NCBI GenBank assembly: GCA_030656535.1 | Contig: JAUSPL010000055.1 | Span: 1 to 7,036 of the forward strand | Direction of reading: 5' to 3' | Length of the DNA stretch: 7,036 nucleotides | Origin: Gemmobacter sp. | GTDB lineage: Bacteria; Pseudomonadota; Alphaproteobacteria; Rhodobacterales; Rhodobacteraceae | Shown here: one piece after another, positions 1 through 5,821 of the stretch | Numbering within the stretch: the stretch's first letter is position 1 | How the letters are laid out: every line of letters begins with the position of its first letter | Translations under genes and position numbers: made by a program | Notes under the pieces: model-generated | Seen by the model: only the letters and a program-made list of their open reading frames with translations | Databases searched by the model: none | Told to the model about the DNA's origin: nothing

Positions 1-1
1 A

Positions 2-286
2 GACTGGCGGATGGACAAATACCTGCGCAACCTTGAGGCCATGTTGATCGTCACAGACGGGACAGCCCTGTTTGTGATCACCGGCGCGGGCGACGTGCTG
101 GAACCGGAACATGATGTCGCGGCGATCGGGTCGGGCGGCAACTACGCCTTGGCCGCCGCGCGCGGGCTGATGGAAACCGATCTGTCCGCCGAAGGCATCG
201 CGCGCAAGGCAATGGCGATTGCCGCCGATATCTGTGTGTACACCAACGGCAATCTGACGGTCGAAAGGATCGGCCATGGCGCTTGA
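2..286 (+). CDS. hslV: HslV, proteolytic subunit of the HslUV (ClpQY) protease, 3' part
   Basis: This is the C-terminal half (94 residues) of the threonine peptidase HslV; the start, including the catalytic N-terminal Thr, lies before the window. The reading frame is open from base 2 (DWRMDKYLRNLEAML). It lines up by eye with the E. coli protein: the DWR..R.L.KLEA stretch, ITGAGDVLEPEHD, AIGSGGNYALAAARGL, and the terminal AADICVYTN segment, which in HslV is near the monovalent-cation site. In this family, a glycine stands in E. coli where the first A of ADICVYTN is found here; this is a mild substitution and I believe common in alphaproteobacteria. HslV forms a cytoplasmic double hexamer that degrades proteins unfolded and fed in by HslU, whose gene lies about 1 kb downstream. 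The stop codon overlaps the start of the next gene by 11 bp, which suggests one transcript and coupled translation. Confidence 0.96.
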   Translation, partial: DWRMDKYLRNLEAMLIVTDGTALFVITGAGDVLEPEHDVAAIGSGGNYALAAARGLMETDLSAEGIARKAMAIAADICVYTNGNLTVERIGHGA

Positions 287-1337
287 GCTTGACGATCTGC
301 GCGCCGCTGTTGCCGCAGGCGTTTTGTCGGAACCGCAGGCCGCCCGGTTGATCGTGTTGGGCCAGTCTCGCGCCGGACAGCGTGCGGGGATGGCACTGGA
401 CGACGAGCCATTTGAATTGTTCCGGGGCTTTGCCGAGATTTTTGTGTCGGTCGGCATCGTTTTGCTGTTTTCCGGGATCATGGTGTTCGCGGGGATTCTG
501 GACACTGCAAGCCTGCCGGCGGTGGCGGCAGCTCTGGCCTGGGTCTTCGGGATATATTTCATCCGCAAACGCCGGATGGCGCTTCCATCTATCGTGCTGA
601 CCATCGCCTATGCTTTGGGTGCGGGCGGGATGCTGTGGCTGATCCTTGACCTGCAACCCGAACGCCTGCCCGAAGGGCGCGGAACGCTTGTTCTGTTTTG
701 CCTGATGGGTCTGGCGGGGCTTGCCGTGTGGTATCGCGCTTTCAAGGTGCCGTTCACCATGTTGCTTGCTGGTGTCATGGGTGCCGCGCTGGTCTACCTT
801 CTGGTCGACGCCGTGCGCCCCTACAACGACTTGCGCGGACTTGAGCACCTGTTTGACCTGCGATCAGGGTCGGGCCTTGCGATTGCAACGCTGATCTTTG
901 GCCTGATAGCCTTTGCCGCAGGCCTGTTGTTCGACATGCGCGACCCGCACCGGCTGGGGCGGTGGAGCGCATCTGGCTTTTGGCTGCATATCCTGGCTGC
1001 ACCAGCCTTGGTCAATACCATTGCGCTGACGGCCTATAACACCGGCGGGCTGGCGGGCAACCTGTGGCTGGCTGTGGCGTTGGTTGCTGTGTCGGTGCTG
1101 GCCCTGGTGATTGATCGGCGGTCGTTTCTGACGGCGGGCTTCGGTTATGTGGGCGTTTTGGTCGCTTGGGCCATTCAGGCGGGCGACAACGCCGGGTCCT
1201 TCGCGCTGCTGCTGTTGATCCTTGGCGCGTTCTTGACCTTCATGGGCACGTTCTGGACCCAGATGCGCGCCCGTTTGATGCGTGCCTTGCCCGAATTTCC
1301 TGGCAAGCGCAGCCTTCCCCCCTACACGGAGTTCTGA
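276..1337 (+). CDS. Polytopic inner-membrane protein of unknown function (DUF2157-like) between hslV and hslU
   Basis: The product is a 353-residue integral membrane protein. Residues 1-30 form a short soluble helical segment (LDDLRAAVAAGVLSEPQAARL) of the kind seen at the start of DUF2157-type proteins. About ten hydrophobic spans follow, at roughly residues 54-74, 79-97, 104-124, 136-152, 158-178, 198-220, 234-254, 260-279, 285-302 and 307-327. The tail is short, basic and proline-containing (EFPGKRSLPPYTEF). No catalytic motif, ATP-binding site or transporter signature is evident, and its function is unknown to me. The ATG at 276 is supported by AAGGA at 265-269, 6 bases upstream. The gene overlaps hslV by 11 bp and its TGA shares one base with the hslU ATG, so it should be made together with the protease. 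The DUF2157 assignment rests on layout and the N-terminal pattern only; that it is a real membrane protein is much surer than the family name. Confidence 0.85.
   Translation: MALELDDLRAAVAAGVLSEPQAARLIVLGQSRAGQRAGMALDDEPFELFRGFAEIFVSVGIVLLFSGIMVFAGILDTASLPAVAAALAWVFGIYFIRKRRMALPSIVLTIAYALGAGGMLWLILDLQPERLPEGRGTLVLFCLMGLAGLAVWYRAFKVPFTMLLAGVMGAALVYLLVDAVRPYNDLRGLEHLFDLRSGSGLAIATLIFGLIAFAAGLLFDMRDPHRLGRWSASGFWLHILAAPALVNTIALTAYNTGGLAGNLWLAVALVAVSVLALVIDRRSFLTAGFGYVGVLVAWAIQAGDNAGSFALLLLILGAFLTFMGTFWTQMRARLMRALPEFPGKRSLPPYTEF
1328..1331 (+). promoter_or_regulatory. Shine-Dalgarno of hslU (decides the start)
   Basis: GGAG lies 5 bases before the ATG at 1337. The same frame is open back to an ATG at 1166, but the extra 57 residues would be an out-of-frame reading of the membrane protein gene and do not resemble HslU. 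The residues from 1337 (MSDLTPREIVSELDRFIIGQ) match the known HslU N-terminus. Confidence 0.75.
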
Positions 1338-2641
1338 TGTCTGACCTGACCCCGCGCGAGATTGTCTCTGAGCTTGATCGCTTTATCATCGGCCAGCGTG
1401 ATGCCAAACGTGCCGTTGCCGTTGCGTTGCGAAACCGCTGGCGTCGGCGGCAGTTGGATCCCGCAATACGCGATGAGGTTTATCCCAAGAACATCCTGAT
1501 GATCGGGCCGACGGGGGTTGGCAAAACCGAAATCTCGCGGCGGCTGGCAAAACTGGCCCGCGCGCCGTTCCTGAAGGTCGAGGCAACCAAGTTCACCGAG
1601 GTGGGCTACGTCGGCCGCGACGTCGACAGCATCATCCGCGATCTGGTTGACGCGGCCATGGCCGACACCCGCGACAGGATGCGTGAAGAGGTCAAGGCCC
1701 GCGCCCACAGCGCCGCCGAGGACCGTGTGATCGAAGCACTGGCTGGTGTCGATGCGCGCGAACAAACCCGCGAGATGTTCCGTGGAAAGCTGAAGCGCGG
1801 CGAGCTGGATGCAACGATGATTGAACTCGAGGTCGCCGATACGGCCAGCCCGTTCCCCGCGATGGACATGCCGGGGGCAATGCCGGGCATGGGGGCGATC
1901 AATCTGGGCGATCTGTTCGGCAAGGCTTTTGGCGGGCGCAAGGTCCGCAAACGTCTGTCGGTGGCCGAAAGCTATGAGCTGTTGATCTCGGAAGAGGCAG
2001 ACAAACTTCTTGATGACGAAGTGATCAAGGTGGCCGCGCTGGAGGCCGTGCAGGAAAACGGGATCGTGTTCATCGACGAAATCGACAAGGTCTGTGCGCG
2101 CGCAGATACCCGAGGCGCCGACATCAGCCGAGAGGGCGTGCAGCGCGATCTGTTGCCGCTGATCGAGGGGACGACGGTGTCGACCAAGCATGGGCCCGTC
2201 AAGACGGATCATATCCTGTTCATCGCAAGCGGCGCGTTTCATATCGCCAAGCCGTCCGACCTGTTGCCGGAATTGCAAGGCCGTCTGCCGATACGAGTCG
2301 AATTGCGGGCGCTGACCGAGGAAGATTTTGTTCGCATCCTGACGGAAACCGACAATGCGCTGACCTTGCAATATACCGCGCTGATGGCGACCGAGCAGGT
2401 AACGGTCAGTTTCACAAAAGATGGCATCGCCGCGCTGGCGCGGATCGCGGCCGAAGTGAACCGTTCTGTCGAAAACATCGGTGCGCGGCGGCTTTATACC
2501 GTGATGGAACGGGTGTTCGAGGAACTGTCTTTCACGGCGCCGGACAGGGGCGGAGAGGCGGTCGTGGTTGATGCCGGGTTTGTGGAAAAGTATCTGGGCG
2601 ACCTCAGCCGGTCGGCAGACCTCAGCCGCTATGTGTTGTGA
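1337..2641 (+). CDS. hslU: HslU (ClpY), AAA+ ATPase subunit of the HslUV protease
   Basis: This is a full-length, 434-residue HslU, close to the family's usual 435-445. It is the cytoplasmic hexameric unfoldase that recognises substrates, unfolds them with ATP and threads them into HslV. Visible motifs are: the N-terminal TPREIV and FIIGQ block (residues 5-20); Walker A GPTGVGKT (57-64); the substrate-gripping pore loop GYVGRD (90-95), aligned with Tyr91 of E. coli; an inserted I-domain at about 110-230 with a Met/Gly/Pro-rich stretch near 173-194; Walker B IVFIDE (243-248); the LQGRLPIR segment with the likely arginine finger (313-320); the sensor-2 GARRL (382-386); and the C-terminal DLSRYVL (428-434), which docks into pockets of HslV. 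All essential motifs are present, so it should be active. Its ATG overlaps the TGA of the preceding membrane-protein gene by one base (TGATG), and hslV lies upstream of that gene. Regulation by heat shock is typical of the family, but any promoter lies outside the window. Confidence 0.97.
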   Translation: MSDLTPREIVSELDRFIIGQRDAKRAVAVALRNRWRRRQLDPAIRDEVYPKNILMIGPTGVGKTEISRRLAKLARAPFLKVEATKFTEVGYVGRDVDSIIRDLVDAAMADTRDRMREEVKARAHSAAEDRVIEALAGVDAREQTREMFRGKLKRGELDATMIELEVADTASPFPAMDMPGAMPGMGAINLGDLFGKAFGGRKVRKRLSVAESYELLISEEADKLLDDEVIKVAALEAVQENGIVFIDEIDKVCARADTRGADISREGVQRDLLPLIEGTTVSTKHGPVKTDHILFIASGAFHIAKPSDLLPELQGRLPIRVELRALTEEDFVRILTETDNALTLQYTALMATEQVTVSFTKDGIAALARIAAEVNRSVENIGARRLYTVMERVFEELSFTAPDRGGEAVVVDAGFVEKYLGDLSRSADLSRYVL

Positions 2642-2658
2642 TCGGCGGCGGATGGGCT

Positions 2659-2689
2659 AGGCTTGCCGGGTCATAAACCCGAAAGGCCT
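2659..2689 (+). promoter_or_regulatory. Possible hairpin masking the ribosome site of the M20 amidohydrolase
   Basis: The 52-bp gap between hslU and the next gene can fold. AGGCTT at 2659-2664 pairs with AGGCCT at 2684-2689 (one T-G wobble). After a 2x2 internal loop, CGGGT at 2667-2671 pairs with ACCCG at 2677-2681 around the loop CATAA. The 3' arm contains GAAAGG (2681-2686), the only plausible Shine-Dalgarno for the ATG at 2694. The fold could limit translation of the downstream gene or act as a weak attenuator after hslU. There is no run of T after it, so it is not a canonical terminator. Seen by pairing only; no energy was computed. Confidence 0.3.
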
Positions 2690-2693
2690 GTCC

Positions 2694-3866
2694 ATGCCGT
2701 TGTTACCTCAGATCGAATCCGCTGCCGATGAACTGACTGCCATCTTTCAGGACCTGCACGCGCACCCCGAGATCGGATTTCAGGAATCGCGGACTGCGGC
2801 CATCGTGGCGGACCTGCTTCGCAGCTATGGCGTCGATGAGGTTCACACCGGCATTGCCAAAACCGGCGTGATAGGGGTGCTGCGCGGTAAGGGTGGCGGC
2901 AACCGGCGGGTCGGCTTGCGGGCCGATATGGACGCGTTGCCCATTCTGGAAGACACCGGGTTGGCCTATGCTTCGACCAATCCCGGCACCATGCATGCCT
3001 GTGGCCACGACGGGCATACCACCATGCTATTGGGTGCTGCACGCTATCTGGCCCAGACGCGGGACTTTGACGGCACTGTGGTGCTGATCTTTCAACCCGC
3101 AGAAGAAGGAATGGGCGGGGCGCGGGGCATGATCGCAGAGGGCCTGTTCGAGAGGTTTCCCTGTGACGAGGTGTTCGGGATGCACAATTCCCCGAACGGC
3201 AAGCCGGGAACATTCGGCATCCGGGCCGGGGCCGCAATGGCCGGGGCGGCGTTTTTTGACATCCGGATCAAGGGGCGCGGGGTTCACGCTGCCACGCCGC
3301 ACAACGGGCGGGATTCGCTTCTGATTGCCGCGTCTTTGGCGGTCGAACTTCAAAGCATCGTCAGCCGCAATACGCCTCCGCTTGAGACACTTGTCTTGTC
3401 GGTGACGCAACTGCATGCGGGGACAGCCTATAACGTGGTGCCGGAAACCGCGACGCTGGGAGGAACCATCAGGTATTTCTCGGACGAGGTGTTCGACATG
3501 GCCAAGCGGCGGCTGGAGGAAATCTGCGCAGGGTTCGCGCTGGCGCATGGGGTCGTGATCGAAGCTGATGTGCGCAACGCCTTTGACGTGTTGGTCAATG
3601 ATGCGGAACTGGCGTCTGCCTATGCCGCTGCCGCAGCGGATATCGTCGGGGCCAGGAATGTGTCGGAAAACGAGGCGCCTGTGACCGGGTCCGAGGATTT
3701 TGCTGACATGCTGCGCGTGGTGCCGGGGGCTTATTGCCGGGTGGGCCATGCGGGCACGGTGCCGCTGCACAACCCGGGATTTGTGCTGGACCCCACTGTG
3801 TTGCCGGTCGGGGCGTCGATCATGGCCCGTCTGGTCGAGGTGCGGTTGCCGCTGCTGGTGGGCTGA
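2694..3866 (+). CDS. M20D-family metallo-amidohydrolase (hippurate hydrolase / N-acyl-amino-acid amidohydrolase-like)
   Basis: The product has 390 residues, a normal length for this family of cytoplasmic dinuclear-metal hydrolases that cleave the amide bond of N-acyl amino acids, hippurate, indole-amino-acid conjugates or some dipeptides. Motifs in order are: LHAHPEIGFQE (21-31); GLRADMDALPI (74-84); HACGHDGH (101-108), with the metal ligands Cys103 and His105 expected for M20D; FQPAEEG (133-139), with the catalytic/metal glutamates 137-138; GMHN (162-165), whose His164 is a likely metal ligand; the lid domain at roughly 180-295, with GRGVHAATPHNGRDSL including a conserved His (198) used across the dimer; GSEDFA (332-337); and LHNPGF (358-363), whose His359 is the last metal ligand. 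The complete ligand set suggests an active enzyme. There is no signal peptide. It follows hslU by 52 bp but is functionally closer to the GntR regulator and peptide importer genes downstream, which suggests it processes the imported compound. The exact substrate cannot be read from the sequence. Confidence 0.93.
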   Translation: MPLLPQIESAADELTAIFQDLHAHPEIGFQESRTAAIVADLLRSYGVDEVHTGIAKTGVIGVLRGKGGGNRRVGLRADMDALPILEDTGLAYASTNPGTMHACGHDGHTTMLLGAARYLAQTRDFDGTVVLIFQPAEEGMGGARGMIAEGLFERFPCDEVFGMHNSPNGKPGTFGIRAGAAMAGAAFFDIRIKGRGVHAATPHNGRDSLLIAASLAVELQSIVSRNTPPLETLVLSVTQLHAGTAYNVVPETATLGGTIRYFSDEVFDMAKRRLEEICAGFALAHGVVIEADVRNAFDVLVNDAELASAYAAAAADIVGARNVSENEAPVTGSEDFADMLRVVPGAYCRVGHAGTVPLHNPGFVLDPTVLPVGASIMARLVEVRLPLLVG

Positions 3867-3896
3867 ACCTTTTCCATATTGGTTCATGGCGATGGG

Positions 3897-3916
3897 CCGA
3901 CCCGGTCACGGGTCGG
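3897..3916 (+). terminator. Strong stem-loop after the amidohydrolase gene, terminator-like
   Basis: CCGACCCG (3897-3904) and CGGGTCGG (3909-3916) form a perfect 8-bp GC-rich stem closed by the four-base loop GTCA, starting 30 bp after the amidohydrolase stop. No T-tract follows on the + strand, so it is not a classical intrinsic terminator. A terminator without a T-run or an mRNA 3'-end stabiliser is the likeliest role, given its place at the end of a gene and before a separate regulator gene. Confidence 0.5.
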
Positions 3917-4128
3917 TGCGCCACGACTGTGCAAAGGTTACTTTCAGCCTAAGATTTGCGGCCTTTCGGCCTTGGCTGATTCTGGATAAGGTGAGTATTC
4001 CTCTGCTCAGTGAGGATTTAGCCTATATTTTAGGCAATTTTGCGTAGATTTTCATAAATCGGCGTGAAATGGCGCTGGTGGGTGAGCTTTTTCTTGTCCT
4101 GCGCCAAACGCGGGCCAAAACTGAACCA
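3917..4128 (+). other. Non-coding interval before the GntR regulator: promoter and operator region
   Basis: No credible gene lies here. The interval is visibly richer in A/T than its surroundings, especially at 4015-4065, as expected for a promoter. It holds a small GGCC-TTTC-GGCC hairpin (3960-3971), an inverted repeat TCCTC/GAGGA (3999-4003 and 4012-4016) with CTCAGTGAG nested inside (4006-4014), and a GCCTA/TAGGC palindrome (4021-4035). The motif GCCTAA also occurs at 3947-3952. I could not find a convincing -35/-10 pair. If the regulator starts at 4069 instead of 4129, the last 60 bases are coding. Confidence 0.4.
4021..4035 (+). promoter_or_regulatory. Candidate operator: GCCTA-N5-TAGGC palindrome before the GntR gene
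   Basis: GCCTA (4021-4025) is followed by five A/T bases and then TAGGC (4031-4035). The spacer contributes to a TATATT at 4024-4029, which resembles a -10 box, although no good -35 stands upstream. A short two-fold symmetric site next to a GntR gene fits the way FadR/FCD-type regulators bind and often control their own genes. The same half-site, GCCTAA, appears at 3947-3952. The assignment rests on symmetry and position alone. Confidence 0.3.
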
Positions 4129-4142
4129 ATGGCGAATGGTTC
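4123..4142 (+). repeat. Inverted repeat GAACCA-N8-TGGTTC around the chosen GntR start codon
   Basis: GAACCA (4123-4128) and TGGTTC (4137-4142) are exact reverse complements separated by 8 bases, and the ATG at 4129 sits in the spacer. It could be a DNA site for the regulator itself or an mRNA hairpin at the start codon. Six-base arms at this spacing can occur by chance. Confidence 0.3.
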
Positions 4143-4848
4143 GGGTGGGGCTACCTTGGCAGAGACTGACAATTCCACTCTTGCGTTGGAGCGCATTCGG
4201 CGGCTTCTTGTTTCCGTTCCGGGTACCGGGGCTGCAAAACTGCCGACCGAACGTGCACTGGCCGAAAGCCTGGGGATCAGCCGCCGGTCCGTGCGCCGTG
4301 CGCTGGAGGTCCTGGAAACCGAGGGGCTGGTCTGGCGCAAGCAAGGCGCGGGGACCTTTGCCGGACCGCGACCAATGGGTCTGGACGCTCAGGATGAACC
4401 GATCGCAGACTTTACCGAAGTGATGGAGGTGCGACTGCGCGTCGAGCCACAGCTTGCGCAGCTGGCAGCGTTGCGGGCTCGCCCTGATGCGGTGGCACGG
4501 ATGCGCGACATCATCGCACGGCTTGACGGTTCGGGTGATGCCGATGAGCGCGAGCTGTGGGACAGCGCCTTGCACCGAGAGATTGCACGAGCGGCAGACA
4601 ATAGGTTCTTTCTTGTCATCTTTGATGCCATCGACCGCTCGCGCCAGGATGCCGCATGGCGCAGCATCCGCGAACGGGCGCGCAGCCGGGCCAATCTGAC
4701 CCTGTATCAGGGTCAGCACCGCGCGATTGTGGATGCGATTGCCGCCCATGATCCGATCGGGGCAGGCGAGGCCATGCGGGCGCACATGATGGCGTTGAAC
4801 GACAATATGCTGCGGCTTACTTCCCTAGAGGCGCTGAGCGATGCCTGA
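4129..4848 (+). CDS. GntR-family transcription regulator, FadR/FCD subfamily
   Basis: From the chosen start the protein has 239 residues, typical for FCD-type GntR regulators. The N-terminal winged helix-turn-helix covers about 17-77, with the hallmark LPTERALAESLGISRRSVRRALEVLETEGLVWR (38-70) and wing KQGAGTF (71-77). The C-terminal all-helical FCD ligand domain spans about 98-230. It keeps the metal-site residues of this subfamily: Asp145 and His149 (DSALH), His197 (QHRAIVDAI) and His219 (MRAHM), so it probably binds a metal-held carboxylate-type ligand. The start is uncertain: ATG 4129 has no clear Shine-Dalgarno, ATG 4069 adds 20 residues (MALVGELFLVLRQ...) and also lacks one, and TTG 4156 has GGGG 5 bases upstream. 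All three retain the full DNA-binding domain. The gene overlaps the following ATPase gene by 8 bp, so it is probably co-transcribed with the transporter and likely its regulator, by position. Whether it represses or activates is not visible. Confidence 0.9.
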   Translation: MANGSGGATLAETDNSTLALERIRRLLVSVPGTGAAKLPTERALAESLGISRRSVRRALEVLETEGLVWRKQGAGTFAGPRPMGLDAQDEPIADFTEVMEVRLRVEPQLAQLAALRARPDAVARMRDIIARLDGSGDADERELWDSALHREIARAADNRFFLVIFDAIDRSRQDAAWRSIRERARSRANLTLYQGQHRAIVDAIAAHDPIGAGEAMRAHMMALNDNMLRLTSLEALSDA

Positions 4849-5821
4849 TGATGTGTTGGCTGTCGAAAACCTGTCGGTGCGGTTCCGGGGGCAGCCTGTG
4901 GACCTGATTGACGGGGTCAGCTTTGCTATCCCTGCCGGCAAGACCTTGTGTCTGGTGGGCGAGTCCGGGTGCGGCAAGTCGGTGACGTCCTTGGCGGTGA
5001 TGGGCCTGTTGCCCAAACGGTCCGCCACGGTGACCGGCGGGCGGGTAAGGTTTCAGGGCCGCGATCTGCTGACCTTGCCGCATGGTGAGCTGGAGGATCT
5101 GCGTGGCAACCGGATGGCGATGATCTTTCAAGAGCCGATGACCAGTCTGAACCCTGTGTTCACGGTTGGCGAACAGGTTGCCGAAGCCGTGCGGCGGCAC
5201 AAACGCTGTTCCGCCGCCGAAGCGCGTGACAGGGCATTGGAGATGTTCCGAAAGGTTCGGATGCCCGCCGCGGAAAAGCGCCTGGATGATTATCCGCACC
5301 AGATGTCGGGTGGGATGCGGCAGCGTGTGATGATCGCGATGGCGCTGGCCAACGACCCGCAACTTCTGATCGCGGACGAACCGACCACGGCGCTTGATGT
5401 GACCATTCAGGCGCAGATTCTGGATCTCATGCATGAATTGCAGGCCGAAACCGGGGCGGCCCTGTTGATGATCACCCATGATCTTGGTGTCGTGGCAGAA
5501 ATCGCCGACGAGGTGGCGGTGATGTATGCCGGGCGCGTCGTCGAAAGCGGGCCGGTGGATCAGATATTCAACGAGCCTCAGCACCCGTATACATTGGGTC
5601 TGATGGGGTCGATGCCCGCGTTGTCGGGTCGGCAAGGGCGTTTGCTGACGATCCCGGGATCTGTGCCGGTGCCGGACGCCATGCCGTCGGGCTGTCGGTT
5701 TGCCGCGCGCTGCCCGTTCGTGGTGGACGCATGTGCGCAAGGGCGGCCCGCGCTGCTGGCCGATGCGAACGGGCACGCCAACGCCTGTATTCGCGCACCA
5801 CTGGAGGAGCGGGTCGCATGA
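4841..5821 (+). CDS. Peptide-type ABC importer ATPase, OppD/DppD-like
   Basis: This is a 326-residue cytoplasmic ATPase, one of the two that power an oligopeptide/dipeptide/nickel-type (family 5) importer. Motifs in order are: Walker A GESGCGKS (40-47), Q-loop FQEPMTSLNP (96-105, Gln97), signature SGGMRQ (156-161), Walker B LLIADEP (175-181, with Glu180 catalytic), D-loop ALDV (184-187), and H-loop ITHD (211-214, His213). The C-terminal oligo_HPY extension begins at EPQHPYTLGL (245-254) and carries four cysteines (285, 291, 298, 316) in the GCRFAARCPF...C...C pattern reported to hold an iron-sulfur cluster in DppD-type proteins. All ATPase motifs are intact. The ATG at 4841 lies inside the end of the GntR gene, with AGAGG (4827-4831) upstream, and the stop overlaps the next ATPase gene in ATGA. 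Sequence alone does not separate dipeptide, oligopeptide or other family-5 substrates. Confidence 0.95.
   Translation: MPDDVLAVENLSVRFRGQPVDLIDGVSFAIPAGKTLCLVGESGCGKSVTSLAVMGLLPKRSATVTGGRVRFQGRDLLTLPHGELEDLRGNRMAMIFQEPMTSLNPVFTVGEQVAEAVRRHKRCSAAEARDRALEMFRKVRMPAAEKRLDDYPHQMSGGMRQRVMIAMALANDPQLLIADEPTTALDVTIQAQILDLMHELQAETGAALLMITHDLGVVAEIADEVAVMYAGRVVESGPVDQIFNEPQHPYTLGLMGSMPALSGRQGRLLTIPGSVPVPDAMPSGCRFAARCPFVVDACAQGRPALLADANGHANACIRAPLEERVA
5803..5809 (+). promoter_or_regulatory. Shine-Dalgarno of the second ATPase gene (decides the start)
   Basis: GGAGGAG stands 8 bases before the ATG at 5818. The frame is open back to an ATG at 5731, but those extra 29 residues are an out-of-frame reading of the first ATPase's cysteine-rich tail. 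The ATGA overlap at 5818-5821 therefore marks the real start. Confidence 0.8.

Noticed and set aside
78..848. Open frame of 256 codons on the - strand opposite hslV and the membrane protein
   Set aside because: It is antisense to two well-supported genes, its composition (His/Arg/Pro/Gln-rich) is typical of antisense reading in GC-rich DNA, and it shows no family motif.
1166..1336. N-terminal extension of HslU from the ATG at 1166
   Set aside because: The added residues are an out-of-frame reading of the membrane-protein gene, while ATG 1337 has a Shine-Dalgarno and gives the family N-terminus.
1322..2371. Open frame of 349 codons on the - strand opposite hslU
   Set aside because: It is antisense to a gene with complete HslU motifs and encodes only low-complexity, motif-free sequence.
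3027..3887. Open frame of 286 codons on the - strand opposite the amidohydrolase
   Set aside because: It shows the same antisense effect of high GC at third codon positions; no domain, signal or ribosome site is seen.
3960..3971. GGCC-TTTC-GGCC mini-hairpin considered as a terminator
   Set aside because: A four-pair stem without a following T-run is too weak and too frequent in GC-rich DNA to call.
3972..4001. TTGGCT and TATTCC, 18 bp apart, considered as a -35/-10 promoter
   Set aside because: Both boxes match the consensus poorly and similar pairs occur by chance; not called as a promoter.
3700..4047. Small + strand frame running from the amidohydrolase into the gap
   Set aside because: Most of it is a shifted reading of the amidohydrolase; the Cys/Trp/Arg-rich product and lack of a ribosome site do not support a gene.
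4817..5776. Open frame of 319 codons on the - strand opposite the first ATPase
   Set aside because: It is antisense to a complete ABC ATPase; the Arg/His/Gln-rich product has no motif.
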